A stretch of DNA of 64,000 nucleotides from the NCBI RefSeq assembly GCF_900108565.1, contig NZ_LT629971.1, positions 3,596,001-3,660,000 of the forward strand, written 5' to 3'. This DNA is from Mycolicibacterium rutilum (GTDB lineage: Bacteria > Actinomycetota > Actinomycetes > Mycobacteriales > Mycobacteriaceae). A model generated the notes under the pieces. The model saw only the letters and a list, made by a program, of their open reading frames with translations, ran no database searches and was not told the origin of the DNA. The position numbers and the translations under genes were made by a program. Within the stretch, counting starts at the first letter, position 1; the number at the start of each line of letters is the position of its first letter. Below are positions 34,846 to 44,405 of the stretch, piece after piece.

Positions 34846-36486
34846 ATGGGTGCACCGCTTTATAAGCACGGCGTCGCGGTTCTCGCGTCGGGAGTCGTCA
34901 TCTCGCTGACGGCGTTGACGGCCGGCCTTTCGCCGGCGGTCGCGCAACCAGGCTTCGACGACGTCGTGACGACCACGGCCGCGCCGGAACCCGAGGTGAG
35001 CGCCCCGGAGCCCGAGGAGACCGCCGAGGCGCCGGCGGCGCCGCCGTCGCAACCCGCGCAGGTGGCCCCGCAGCCGCAGGCACCGGCCGCTGTCGAGCCC
35101 GCGCCGGCGCCCGCTCCCGAACCCGAGCCCGCTCCCGAACCCGAGCCCGCTCCGGAACCCGAGCCGCAGACCCAGGCGCCGGCACCGCAGACCAGCACCG
35201 CGGTGGAGACCGCCGAGCCGGCCGACGAGCCGTCCACCACCGTCGAACGCACGCCGTCGACCTCGACCGCACCGTCGACCGCGACCAGCGCGCCGGCGAC
35301 GACGTCGGCGGAGGCCGAGGCTGAGGAGCCGACCACGAGTGCGCCCGGGTCGTCGGCCGCGCTCGCGCCGGCCACCGAGAGCACGTCGGCCACGGCGACC
35401 AGTGCGTCGGAGACCCCGGCCAGCGGGACCGAGACCAGCGAGTCGCGCGAGTCCGAGACCAGCGAGTCGGCCACCGCCGAAGAGGGCAGCGAGTCCGACA
35501 CCCCGACGGTGTCGATCACGCAGGCCGCCAAGGAGATCGAGACCCTCGCGCCGGAGACGCTGGAGGCCCCGACCGAGGACATCGAGCTGGCCAAGAACGC
35601 CAAGCCGGTCTTCGAGCCCGAGCCCGCGCCCGCGCCCGAGCAGGACGTCAACGCCTTCAAGCAGTCGGTGGATCTGACCCTCGGCCTCAACGGCAACGAG
35701 GCCAGCGTCAGCGCCAAGGCCGAGATCGACGCCAAGCGGGACCGCGACTTCGAGCTCGTGTCCAACGTGCGGCAGTGGCGGCCCGACTGGATCGAGTACG
35801 ACGAGTACTACCGGCCCGTGCTGATGAACCCGTTCCGCAATCCGGTGCGCATCGTCTACATGTACGACATGCGTCCGCGCATCGTGTACATCCCGCCGCT
35901 GGCGCGGCTGGTGCTCGAGGCGGCGCAGTTCGCGGCGTACAGCTTCACCGCCGCGGTGCTGGCACCGGTCAACGCCGCGATCGACCTGGCGCAGGCGGCG
36001 ACCAGCATCGCCGTGGGCAGCTTCTTCGGAGGCGGCTACTTCCCGGGTGCCGGGCTGCCGCTGCCGCCGCCCCCGCCGCCGGTGCTGCGCTACGACAACG
36101 TCCCCGTGCTGGTGAACTACTCGAACGCTCGCTACGAGCCGTTCCGGGTCCGCCAGATCGTCGACGTCGGTCAGGATCCCGTCTACGGCGGCCGCAAGGT
36201 GCTGCTCGACGGCGCCACCCCGGCCTGGGGTGAATGGACCCAGACCGCAGGCGGCGAGCGTCAGTTCGAGGTCCGCAAGACCCAGCAGTTCCCGGGGCTC
36301 AGCGAACCCGCCGAGGGTCCGCTGCCCGGCGACTACCGGCTGCGCCTGGCCTCCGACGAGGCGGCGTCCGGCGGCCTCAGCGGACGGGACATCTTCTTGA
36401 TGGTGGCGGCCGGCGTGATCGGCACCCTGGGCTTCGGCGCCATCGGTCTGGCGTTCTTCCTGGGACGCCGTCGGCCCGAGCACTGA
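34846..36486 (+). CDS. Pro/Glu/Ser-rich exported, C-terminally anchored protein
   Basis: A 546-residue protein from ATG 34846 behind AGGGAG. A signal peptide (residues about 8-34, cleavage after AVA) leads into about 200 residues of low complexity: PEP repeats (EPEPAPEPEP) and then Ser/Thr/Glu runs. A folded domain follows (about 260-480), with WRPDWIEYDEYYRPVLMNPF and Tyr/Arg/Pro-rich strands. The C-terminus is one membrane segment and a stop-transfer signal (GLAFFLGRRRPEH). The design is that of a protein spanning the cell wall with the folded domain on the membrane side. Function unknown. Confidence 0.82.
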   Translation: MGAPLYKHGVAVLASGVVISLTALTAGLSPAVAQPGFDDVVTTTAAPEPEVSAPEPEETAEAPAAPPSQPAQVAPQPQAPAAVEPAPAPAPEPEPAPEPEPAPEPEPQTQAPAPQTSTAVETAEPADEPSTTVERTPSTSTAPSTATSAPATTSAEAEAEEPTTSAPGSSAALAPATESTSATATSASETPASGTETSESRESETSESATAEEGSESDTPTVSITQAAKEIETLAPETLEAPTEDIELAKNAKPVFEPEPAPAPEQDVNAFKQSVDLTLGLNGNEASVSAKAEIDAKRDRDFELVSNVRQWRPDWIEYDEYYRPVLMNPFRNPVRIVYMYDMRPRIVYIPPLARLVLEAAQFAAYSFTAAVLAPVNAAIDLAQAATSIAVGSFFGGGYFPGAGLPLPPPPPPVLRYDNVPVLVNYSNARYEPFRVRQIVDVGQDPVYGGRKVLLDGATPAWGEWTQTAGGERQFEVRKTQQFPGLSEPAEGPLPGDYRLRLASDEAASGGLSGRDIFLMVAAGVIGTLGFGAIGLAFFLGRRRPEH

Positions 36487-36497
36487 GCACCGCGTGG

Positions 36498-36542
36498 TTT
36501 CGGTGTAGTTGGTGGCGGTCAGCGCAACCAACTGCACCGAAA
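36498..36542. terminator. long stem-loop between genes
   Basis: Arms TTCGGTGTAGTTGGT (36499-36513) and ACCAACTGCACCGAA (36527-36541) pair at 14 of 15 positions, extended by T36498-A36542. The loop is 13 bases. It starts 12 bases after the stop at 36486 and could terminate transcription of the surface protein gene. Confidence 0.55.
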
Positions 36543-36592
36543 TCCGCACTCAATATCGGTGTAGGCGTCAATAAGTGATGCATGATGGGGCG

Positions 36593-38236
36593 ATGCCCGA
36601 AGTTCGCGTGGGGCCCCTGCTTCGGCACGTCGGCACGACCGACGCGACCGTCTGGGTCGAGACCGACAAGCCCTGCGAGGTCGAGGTTCTCGGCAGCCGC
36701 GCCGACACCTTCGAGGTCGAGGGCCACCACTTCGCGATCGTCTGCATCACCGATTTGGACCCGGACCGCGAGCATCCCTACGACGTCCGGCTCGACGGCC
36801 GGACCGCGTGGCCGCCATCCGACTACGAATTCCCGGCTCCGCGGATCCGCTTGATGCCGCGCGACGGCTCGCTGCGACTGTTGTTCGGGTCGTGTCGCGC
36901 GTCGGCGCCGCACCGGCCGCCCTACACCTACCAGCACTGGTGGCACCCCAAGGGTCAAGGCATCGACGTTCTGCGCACCTACGGTCAGCGGATGCTGCGC
37001 CAGCCGTCGGCCATGTGGCCGGACGCGCTGTTGATGATGGGCGATCAGCTCTACGCCGACCAGGTCAACGACACGATCAAAGACCTCGTCGCCGAACGCG
37101 AAGTGCACGCGAACGGTCCCGTCGAGGTGCTCGAGGACTTCGAGGAGTACTGCATCGGCTACTGGGACGCCTGGAGCGACCCGGTGGTGCGGTGGATGCT
37201 CTCGACGCTGCCGACGTCGATGATGTTCGACGACCACGAGATCAACGACAAATGGAACACCTCGCAGGCGTGGCTCGAGGAGAAACGCAAGACCGACTGG
37301 TACCAGACCCGGATCATCGGCGGGTTGATGGCGTACTGGGTCTATCAGCACCTGGGCAACATGTCGCCGGACGAATTGGCCAAGGACGAGACGTTTCAGC
37401 GGGTCATCGAGACCAGGAATGGTTTGGAGCCGATTCGAGAACTCGCGCAGATGGCCGAAAAGGACGACGGCGCCTCATATTTCAGCATGTGCCGCGACTT
37501 GGGGTCCACCCGCCTGATCGTCGCCGACGCCCGTACCGGGCGACAGTTGCGGCCGGGACAGCGCAAGATCATGACCGACGAGGAATGGAACTGGATCACG
37601 GCCAAGGTCGACGGCCACTACGACCACCTGCTGTTCGCCAGTTCGCTGCCGATGCTGCTGCCCTACGGGATGCACCACATCGAGGCGTGGTCGGAGGCGG
37701 TCACCGACGGGGCCTGGGGCCGACGGTTGTGCGGGGTGGGCGAAAAGGTCCGTATCACCGCGAACCTCGACCACTGGGCGTGTTTTCAGGACAGCTACCG
37801 CAAGTTCGAGGACCTGGTGATCGATGTGGCCACCGGCCGCCGAGGCACCGCGCCGCAGTCGATGGTGGCGTTCGGCGGCGACGTGCACCACTGCTGGGTC
37901 TCGGAGGTGTCGCTACCCGAGGACGCCCCGCCCGCGACGACGAAAGTGTGGCAGGTGGTGTGCTCGGGGCTGCGCAAGGAGCCGTCGGCGGTGGAGCGAG
38001 TCGTGTTGCGGCTCGGCCATACTCGCGTTGCAGAGAGGTTCGGCAAACTGCTGGCCAAGACCGTCGACGTGGGTGCGCCCCGGCTGCGGTGGCGTCCGGT
38101 GACGATGCCGCACTTCCGCAACCAGATCGGCACGCTCGAGATCGCCGGCGGTGAGATGGGTGTGCGCATCGAGAAGGTCACCGGCGGCTGGCGCAAGCCG
38201 CATCTGACCGCGGTGATCGAGCACAAGCTCCTCTGA
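36593..38236 (+). CDS. PhoD-like alkaline phosphatase/phosphoesterase
   Basis: A 547-residue protein with ATG 36593 behind GATGGGG. Metallophosphoesterase motifs occur in order: LLFGSCRA, LMMGDQLYADQ, MMFDDHEINDKW, and the late FGGDVHHCWVSE. These match the PhoD/PhoD-like family, whose members use Fe/Ca or similar metals to cleave phosphodi- and monoesters. No signal peptide is visible, unlike classical Tat-exported PhoD, so it may act in the cytosol. The substrate is unknown. Confidence 0.85.
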   Translation: MPEVRVGPLLRHVGTTDATVWVETDKPCEVEVLGSRADTFEVEGHHFAIVCITDLDPDREHPYDVRLDGRTAWPPSDYEFPAPRIRLMPRDGSLRLLFGSCRASAPHRPPYTYQHWWHPKGQGIDVLRTYGQRMLRQPSAMWPDALLMMGDQLYADQVNDTIKDLVAEREVHANGPVEVLEDFEEYCIGYWDAWSDPVVRWMLSTLPTSMMFDDHEINDKWNTSQAWLEEKRKTDWYQTRIIGGLMAYWVYQHLGNMSPDELAKDETFQRVIETRNGLEPIRELAQMAEKDDGASYFSMCRDLGSTRLIVADARTGRQLRPGQRKIMTDEEWNWITAKVDGHYDHLLFASSLPMLLPYGMHHIEAWSEAVTDGAWGRRLCGVGEKVRITANLDHWACFQDSYRKFEDLVIDVATGRRGTAPQSMVAFGGDVHHCWVSEVSLPEDAPPATTKVWQVVCSGLRKEPSAVERVVLRLGHTRVAERFGKLLAKTVDVGAPRLRWRPVTMPHFRNQIGTLEIAGGEMGVRIEKVTGGWRKPHLTAVIEHKLL

Positions 38237-38254
38237 CGTCGTCGCGAAACCGCC

Positions 38255-38995
38255 TCAGCCCGCGCCTTTTCCGTTGTCCACGCGGTACACGGCGCCGTGG
38301 ATCGCGGCGGCGTCGTCGCTGGCGAGGAACGCGATTGTCTTGGCCACGTCGACGGTGTCCATGAACCCGCGCGGCGAGGCGATGCGCATGATGAGGTCCC
38401 AGTCGGCGTTGTCGGGCGCGGTGAACTCGGTGGTCTGCGCGGTGGGCATGCCGCCGGGACAGATCGCGTTCACCCGGACCTTCTCCTTGGTGTACTCGAC
38501 CGCCAGCGCGCGGGTGAGGCCGATGAGGCCGTGCTTGGCTGCGCAGTAGCCGGCCGAGTAGACCTCGCCCTCCACGCCCGCGATCGACGCGACGTTGACG
38601 ATGTTGCCTGCCGACTCGAGCAGGTGTGGCAGCGCCGCGCGGCAGAGATAGAACGGGCCGTTGAGGTTGACCGCGAGGTCGCGATCCCACTCGTCGTCGG
38701 TCATCGTCGTGGTGTGGCGCATCTGGTGGAAACCCGCGACGTTGGCCAGCACGTCGAGCCGGCCGAACTCGGCGACGCACTGCGCGACGGCGTCGCGGCA
38801 CGCTGCCGCGGACGTCACGTCGACCGACGCGAACCGCCCGCCGGGCACCTGCTCGAACACCTCCGCCATTCGCTCGGCGTCGCGGGCGATGCCGAACACC
38901 TTCGCGCCGCGTTCGGCGAACAGCTGCGCGACCGCCGCGCCCAGCCCCGCCGAAGCGCCCGTCACCAATGCGACCTTGCCGTCGAGTTGAGTCAT
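38255..38995 (-). CDS. short-chain dehydrogenase/reductase
   Basis: A 246-residue SDR. The Rossmann motif ALVTGASAGLGAAVA, the NAG-like VLANVAGFHQM, the catalytic Ser in NVASIAGVEG and the YCAAKHG Tyr-Lys motif are all present, with NAICPGGM after them. ATG 38995 begins MTQLDGKVALVTG; the upstream frame lies in the 127-bp tandem repeat and is not coding. It converges on the PhoD-like gene with 18 bases between stops. Substrate unknown. Confidence 0.9.
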   Translation of the reverse strand: MTQLDGKVALVTGASAGLGAAVAQLFAERGAKVFGIARDAERMAEVFEQVPGGRFASVDVTSAAACRDAVAQCVAEFGRLDVLANVAGFHQMRHTTTMTDDEWDRDLAVNLNGPFYLCRAALPHLLESAGNIVNVASIAGVEGEVYSAGYCAAKHGLIGLTRALAVEYTKEKVRVNAICPGGMPTAQTTEFTAPDNADWDLIMRIASPRGFMDTVDVAKTIAFLASDDAAAIHGAVYRVDNGKGAG

Positions 38996-39020
38996 GGTTG
39001 TAGACCCTCTCATGGCCGCG

Positions 39021-39275
39021 GCGAGTGAGAGGTGAGGGCTGTTCGATCGCCCGGCGCGACGGTCGGGCTGGTTTTTGCGTTGAGGGTTGTTGGGGCGGAC
39101 GATCCGCGACCCTGTGTGCAAAATTCGCGGCTGGGCCCGCCGCTGCGGCGAGTGAGAGGTGAGGGCTGTTCGATCGATTGCGGCGGGACGGTCGGGCTGG
39201 TTATTGCGTTGAGGGTCGTTGCGGCGGCCGATCCACGACCCTGTGTGCAAATTCGCGGCTGGGCCCGCCGCTGCG
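39021..39275. repeat. 127/128-bp tandem duplication
   Basis: Copy 1 (39021-39147) and copy 2 (39148-39275) both begin GCGAGTGAGAGGTGAGGGCT and end GGGCCCGCCGCTGCG. They differ at scattered positions and by a small indel, so the duplication is not very recent. Copy 2 ends exactly at the base before the stop codon of the ABC transporter gene (39276). No gene is seen inside. It fills the gap between the SDR start and the ABC operon. Confidence 0.85.
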
Positions 39276-40904
39276 CTATTTCGGCGCCCCGGGCGCGACG
39301 GCCCGCGGGCGTTCCGGCGGGACAGCGGCCAGCAGCGCCCGGGTGTACTCGTCGTGCGGCGACGCGAACAGCTCCGCGGCGGGCCGGTACTCGACCGCCG
39401 CCCCGTCGCGCATCACCAGCACGTCGTGGCTGACCTGCTGCACGATCGCCAGGTCGTGCGCGATGAACAGGTACGTCAGTCCCAGTTCCCGCTGCAGCTT
39501 CGCCAGCAACTCCAGCACGCGCGCCTGAACCGAAACATCCAGCGCCGCAGTCGCTTCGTCGAGGATCAACAGATCGGGTTCACCGGCGAGCGCCCGCGCG
39601 ATGCTCACCCGCTGGCGTTCACCTCCGGACAGCTCGTGCGGGAACCGCGACGCGTACTCCGACGGCAGCCCGACGAGGTCGAGCAGTTCGGCGACCCGCT
39701 GCGCGCGGGCGTGCCTGCCCTTGGCCAGCCCGTGCACGATCAGCGGCTCGCTGATCGTCGCGGCGACGCGGGCGCGCGGATTGACCGACGAGAACGGGTC
39801 CTGGAACACCAGGCCGATCCGCCGTCGCATCGCCTTCTGCGCCGACCCGCGCACCCCGAACACGTCGACGTCGTCGAGGGTCGCGGTGCCCGCGTCCGGC
39901 TGCACCAGGCCGGTCAGCGCGGCCGCGACCGTCGACTTGCCCGAGCCTGATTCGCCGACGAGCCCCAGCGTCGTGCCGCGCCGGATCTGAAACGACAGGT
40001 CCTTGACCGCATGCACGCTCGACTTGCCGACCGGTGTGCTGATCTCGAAGCGCACGTCGAGACCCGCGACGTCGAGCAGGACCGAGGCGTCGGGCGCCGC
40101 CGGGGGGCCGTCGCGGCCGATCAGCGGGCGCGCGGCGAGCAACTCGCGCGTGTAGTCGTGGCCGGGGTGGTCGAAAACGTCGCTGACCGAGGCTTGTTCG
40201 ACCGCCTCACCGCTGCGCAACACCGTCACGTCGTCGGCCACCTGACCGATCACCCCGAGGTCGTGGCTGATCCACACCACCGCGGTGCCGAAGTCGCGCT
40301 GCAACTGGGCCACCAGCTCGATGATCTGCGCCTGGGTCGTGACGTCCAGCGCGGTGGTCGGTTCGTCGGCGATCAGCAGCGCCGGGTCGCACGCCATCGC
40401 GATCGCGATCATCACCCGCTGCTTCTGCCCGCCCGACAACTGATGCGGGTAGGCCCCGAGCTTGGTCTCCGGATCGGGCAGGCCGACGGCGGTGAGCAAC
40501 TCGAGCGCACGCCCCCGCGCCTGCTGCCGACCCATCTTGCGATGCGCCTCCAGCGATTCGGTGATCTGGCGCTCCAGCGTCAACAGCGGGTTCAGCGATG
40601 TGCCCGGATCCTGGAACACGAAACCGATCTGACCGCCGTGCACGCTGCGCAGTCGGCGGTTCGACGCACCGACCAACTGCACCGACCCCGATTCCGTTGT
40701 CAGCGTGCTGGTTCCGGCGACCGTCGCACCGGGCGCATCGAGCAGTCCGGTCGCAGCCAGCACGGTCATCGACTTGCCCGACCCGGACTCACCGACGATG
40801 CCGAGCGTCTGCCCGCGGTGCACGTCGAACGACACGCCGTGCACGATCTCGCGCCTGCCGATGCCGACCCTCAGGTCGCGCACGCTCAACACCGGGTCGG
40901 TCAC
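39276..40904 (-). CDS. oligopeptide-type ABC transporter, fused double ATPase
   Basis: A 542-residue protein with two complete ATPase domains. The first (residues about 5-250) has GESGSGKSMT, LSGGQKQRVMIA and LLIADEPTTALD; the second (about 280-520) has GESGSGKSTV, LSGGERQRVSIA and LLILDEATAALD. They correspond to fused DppD and DppF. The GTG start at 40904 overlaps the permease stop (GTGA). It is the last of four coupled genes (binding protein, two permeases, ATPase). Confidence 0.92.
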   Translation of the reverse strand: MTDPVLSVRDLRVGIGRREIVHGVSFDVHRGQTLGIVGESGSGKSMTVLAATGLLDAPGATVAGTSTLTTESGSVQLVGASNRRLRSVHGGQIGFVFQDPGTSLNPLLTLERQITESLEAHRKMGRQQARGRALELLTAVGLPDPETKLGAYPHQLSGGQKQRVMIAIAMACDPALLIADEPTTALDVTTQAQIIELVAQLQRDFGTAVVWISHDLGVIGQVADDVTVLRSGEAVEQASVSDVFDHPGHDYTRELLAARPLIGRDGPPAAPDASVLLDVAGLDVRFEISTPVGKSSVHAVKDLSFQIRRGTTLGLVGESGSGKSTVAAALTGLVQPDAGTATLDDVDVFGVRGSAQKAMRRRIGLVFQDPFSSVNPRARVAATISEPLIVHGLAKGRHARAQRVAELLDLVGLPSEYASRFPHELSGGERQRVSIARALAGEPDLLILDEATAALDVSVQARVLELLAKLQRELGLTYLFIAHDLAIVQQVSHDVLVMRDGAAVEYRPAAELFASPHDEYTRALLAAVPPERPRAVAPGAPK

Positions 40905-41770
40905 TTCGCCCTCCGGGCCTCGATCATCGTGCGCTGCTTCGGATCCAACACGTCCCGCAACCCGTCGCCGAGCAGGTTGAACGCCAGCACCGCGACGAAG
41001 ATCGCCGCGCCGGGGAACACCGCCATCCACCACGCCAGCGTCACGAAACCCTGCGAGTCGAAGATCATCCGACCCAGCGACGGCTGCGGCGGTTGAATCC
41101 CCAAGCCCAGGAACGACAACGCTGCCTCGGACAGGATCGCGAACGCCAACGACAGCGACGTCTGCACCACCAGCGGCCCCGCGATGTTCGGGACGATGTG
41201 GCGCCCGAGGATGTACAGGTGGCCGGTGCCCATGCTGCGCGACACCGACACGAACGGTTCGACCCGCACGCTCATCGTGCTGGCCCGCGCCACCCGCGCG
41301 AAGATCGGCGTGTAGACGATGCCGATCGCCAGGATCGTCGTCGTCACACCCGGTCCCAGGATCGCCACCACCGCCAGCGCCAGCAGCAGTACCGGGAACG
41401 CGAACATCACGTCGACCACCCGCATGAACACCGTGTCCAGCCAGCCGCCCCGGTAGCCGGAGACGACGCCGACCGTCACCCCGACCACCACCGCGAACGC
41501 CACGCTGATCACCGCGACCCGCATCGAGGCCTGCGTGGCGACCAACACACGGGAAAACACGTCGCGGCCCAGTTCGTCGGTGCCGAACCAGTGCGCCCCG
41601 CTGGGGGGCCGCAGCGCATTCGGCACGTCGACGTCGTTGATGCCGTACGGCGCAATCCAATTGGCGGTGACCGCGACGAACGCGATCACCACCAGCAGCG
41701 CGACGCTGACCACCGTGACCGGGTTGGCCATCAGCAGCCGCCACGACGACGTCCTGGTCGGTGCGGTCAT
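40901..41770 (-). CDS. ABC transporter permease (DppC-type)
   Basis: A 289-residue inner-membrane permease starting at ATG 41770, overlapping the preceding gene. It has about six membrane segments and the DppC N-terminus (NPVTVVSVALLVVIAFVAVT, then WFGTDELGRDVFSRVL). The EAA loop that contacts the ATPase is present before ILGRHIVPNIAGPL. It pairs with the next permease to form the channel for peptides or similar solutes. Confidence 0.92.
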   Translation of the reverse strand: MTAPTRTSSWRLLMANPVTVVSVALLVVIAFVAVTANWIAPYGINDVDVPNALRPPSGAHWFGTDELGRDVFSRVLVATQASMRVAVISVAFAVVVGVTVGVVSGYRGGWLDTVFMRVVDVMFAFPVLLLALAVVAILGPGVTTTILAIGIVYTPIFARVARASTMSVRVEPFVSVSRSMGTGHLYILGRHIVPNIAGPLVVQTSLSLAFAILSEAALSFLGLGIQPPQPSLGRMIFDSQGFVTLAWWMAVFPGAAIFVAVLAFNLLGDGLRDVLDPKQRTMIEARRAK

Positions 41771-42735
41771 GACAGCCGGATCCTCGGGTCGACGACCGCG
41801 TAGAGCACGTCCACGATCAGGTTGATCAACAGAAACAGCGCCGCGATCAGCAGGATGGTGCCCTGGATGACGGGGTAGTCGCGCGCGGCGACCGCGTTGT
41901 AGACCAGTCGGCCCAGACCGGGCCACGCGAACACCACCTCGACGACGATGACGCCCGACATGATCGTCGCCAGTTGGATACCGGTGATCGTCAGGATCGG
42001 GATCAACGCGTTACGCACAGTGTGGCGCAGCGTGACCACCTGCGGGGCAAGGCCTTTGGATCGGGCCGTGCGCACATATCCCATCGCGGCGACCTCGAGC
42101 ACCGCCGAGCGCACGTAGCGCGTCATGATGGCGCCGGCGACCAGACCGACCGTCAGCGCGGGCAGGATCAGATGGCGCAGCCACCCACCCGGATCCGTCA
42201 GCAGCGGGCGGTATCCCGACGTCGGCAGCCAATGCAGCGTCGAGGCGAACAGCGCGATCAGCAGGATGCCCATCCAGAAGTCCGGGATGGACACCCCGAA
42301 CTGGCTGCCGACCCGCACGATCGCGTCGCTCACCTTGCCTTCGCGCAGCGCCGACCAGATGCCGGCCGGAATCGCGATCAGCAACGCGATCACGATGCCC
42401 ACCGCGGCCAGCGACACCGTCGCGGGCAGCCGGTCGAGCAGAATCTGCGTCACCGGGTCGCCGTTGCGGAAGCTGACGCCGAGGTCACCCCGCAGCGCGG
42501 AGCCGATGTAGGAGAAGAACTGCCCCACAATCGGTTGGTCGAGGCCGCTCGCCGTGCGCAGCGCCTCGTAGGCCTGCGGGGTGTAGCGGGTGCCGAGCGC
42601 GATCCGCACCGGGTCGCCGGGGACCAGGTGCACCAACGCGAAGCTGACAATCAGCACCCCGAGCAACACCACCGCCGAATACGCCAACCGCCGCGCGACG
42701 AAGCGCACGACGGGATGGCTCACCCACCGGCTCAT
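41767..42735 (-). CDS. ABC transporter permease (DppB-type)
   Basis: A 322-residue permease with ATG 42735. The N-terminal segment runs ARRLAYSAVVLLGVLIVSFA, then LVHLVPGDPVRIALG, the DppB hallmark. The EAA-type loop YVRTARSKGLAPQVVTLRHT comes before the last segments. Both ends overlap neighbouring genes by 4 bases, so the operon is tightly coupled. Confidence 0.92.
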   Translation of the reverse strand: MSRWVSHPVVRFVARRLAYSAVVLLGVLIVSFALVHLVPGDPVRIALGTRYTPQAYEALRTASGLDQPIVGQFFSYIGSALRGDLGVSFRNGDPVTQILLDRLPATVSLAAVGIVIALLIAIPAGIWSALREGKVSDAIVRVGSQFGVSIPDFWMGILLIALFASTLHWLPTSGYRPLLTDPGGWLRHLILPALTVGLVAGAIMTRYVRSAVLEVAAMGYVRTARSKGLAPQVVTLRHTVRNALIPILTITGIQLATIMSGVIVVEVVFAWPGLGRLVYNAVAARDYPVIQGTILLIAALFLLINLIVDVLYAVVDPRIRLS

Positions 42736-44267
42736 GCGGCCCGGTCCTCGGACAGGTCCGCCGTGCGGAACCGCACGGCGCCGTCGCGGCGGGCCTCGTA
42801 TCCCGACAGGTTTGGCACCCACGCCTGGATCACCGATGGGTTGTACAGGTAGATGTAGCTGACCTCGTCGGCGATGCGCGTGGCGGCCCTGCGGTAGATG
42901 TCGTTGCGCGCCGCCCGGTCGGTTTCGACGCGGCCGGCGTCGAGCAGCCGGTCGACCTCGCGGTCGGAGAACTTCTGGGCGTTGCTGGTGCCGTCGGTGT
43001 GGTGCTGGGCGTAGTAGAAGTCGTCCGGGTCGATGTTGCCCAGCCATCCCATCATCAGCATGTCGAAGTTGCCGGAGTTCTGTTCGTCGAGCCAGGTCGC
43101 GAAGTCGACGGTGCGAATGTTGACCGTAATGCCCAGCGGCGCAAGGTTATCGGCGATCACCTGCGCGGCCGTCACGGTCTCGGGGTACTCGCTGGTGACC
43201 AGCATGTCCATCGTTGCGTCACCGACGCCGGCCTCGTCGAGCAGCCGGTTGGCCTCATCGGGGTCATAGCGGTAGCGGTCGTAGTCGGTGTGCCAGGGAT
43301 TGCCCTCGGGGATTGCCAGCTGGTTGGCGACAGCAGTGCCGTAACTGGTGGCCTGGACGATCGCGTCGCGGTCGATGCCGTAGGCGACGGCCTGGCGCAC
43401 CCGCACGTCGTTCCACGGTCGTCGGGCCTCGTTGAGCGCGAGATACCAGTAGTCGTTGCTCGCGGTCACCGCCAGGTGCAGCGACTCGTCGTCGCGCAGC
43501 TGCGCCACCCGCTGCGGCGGAATGGAATCGGTCCAGTCGACCTCGCCGGCCTGCAGCGCCGACAGTGCCGTCGACGGTTCGGAGATGAAGCGGAACGTCA
43601 CCCCGGCGACCGCGGGGGCGCCGCCCCAGTAGGACGGGTTGGCTGCCAGCGTGATCGAGTCCCCGCTCTTCTGCGACTGGAACGCGAACGGGCCGGTGCC
43701 GATCGGGTGACTCGCGATCTGCCCGCTTTCGACGTTGGCGCGCTGCACGATCGCCATGCCCTTGAACCCGCCGAGATTGGTCAGCAGGTTCGGTGTCGGC
43801 TGCTTGACCCGGATCTCCACGGTCATCGGGTCGACGGCCCGGACATCGGTGACCGCGCTGAACTTGTCGGCGTTCGTCAACTGCTCGTCGATGATGCGGC
43901 GGTAGGAGTACACGACGTCGTCGGCGGTGAACGGTCTGCCGTCGTGAAACGTCACGCCCGGGCGCAGCCGGAATGTCCAAGTCAGCTGGTCGGGGCTGAC
44001 CTCCCACGACTGCGCGAGCGCCGGCCGCATCTCCAGCGCGGCGTCGGGTTCGACGAGCGTGTCGAAGACGTTCTCGAGCACCTCGAACGAGAAGTACGCG
44101 CTCGTCTTTTGGGGGTCGAGCTGGTCGGGTTCCCCGGCGATCGCAGCGATCAGATTGTCCGACGACTCACCGAGGTCGACCCCTTCGCCGGTCGAACAGC
44201 CGGCCACCATGATCGCCGCGAGCATCGCTGTGGCGAGGGCCGCCACGGCCGTCACCACTCGTTTCAC
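42732..44267 (-). CDS. ABC transporter substrate-binding lipoprotein (family 5)
   Basis: A 511-residue exported protein, first gene of the importer operon. Its signal peptide ends in the lipobox IMVAGC, so it is anchored by lipid. Family-5 signatures: LDPQKTSAYFSFEVLENVFD, WTFRLRPGVTFHDGRPFTAD, and SHPIGTGPF. The full length and intact partners suggest a working oligopeptide, glutathione or related importer. The ligand cannot be deduced. The 138 bases upstream separate it from a divergent secreted-protein gene. Confidence 0.92.
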   Translation of the reverse strand: MKRVVTAVAALATAMLAAIMVAGCSTGEGVDLGESSDNLIAAIAGEPDQLDPQKTSAYFSFEVLENVFDTLVEPDAALEMRPALAQSWEVSPDQLTWTFRLRPGVTFHDGRPFTADDVVYSYRRIIDEQLTNADKFSAVTDVRAVDPMTVEIRVKQPTPNLLTNLGGFKGMAIVQRANVESGQIASHPIGTGPFAFQSQKSGDSITLAANPSYWGGAPAVAGVTFRFISEPSTALSALQAGEVDWTDSIPPQRVAQLRDDESLHLAVTASNDYWYLALNEARRPWNDVRVRQAVAYGIDRDAIVQATSYGTAVANQLAIPEGNPWHTDYDRYRYDPDEANRLLDEAGVGDATMDMLVTSEYPETVTAAQVIADNLAPLGITVNIRTVDFATWLDEQNSGNFDMLMMGWLGNIDPDDFYYAQHHTDGTSNAQKFSDREVDRLLDAGRVETDRAARNDIYRRAATRIADEVSYIYLYNPSVIQAWVPNLSGYEARRDGAVRFRTADLSEDRAA

Positions 44268-44405
44268 AGATCTCTCCCCGAATCGCGTGCCCCGTCTTTA
44301 CCCCGCAGCGGTGGTCGCCGAAACGCGGAGCCGGGCAAAGCTGTGACGGGGCGCCGTGCACACTGTGATACTCGTATGCACTGTGGACAGCGGAAGGGCA
44401 CGAGG

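Noticed and set aside
42999..44405. Long plus-strand frame ahead of the secreted protein at 44406
   Set aside because: It is antisense to the binding-protein gene; the signal peptide and ribosome site place the real start at 44406.
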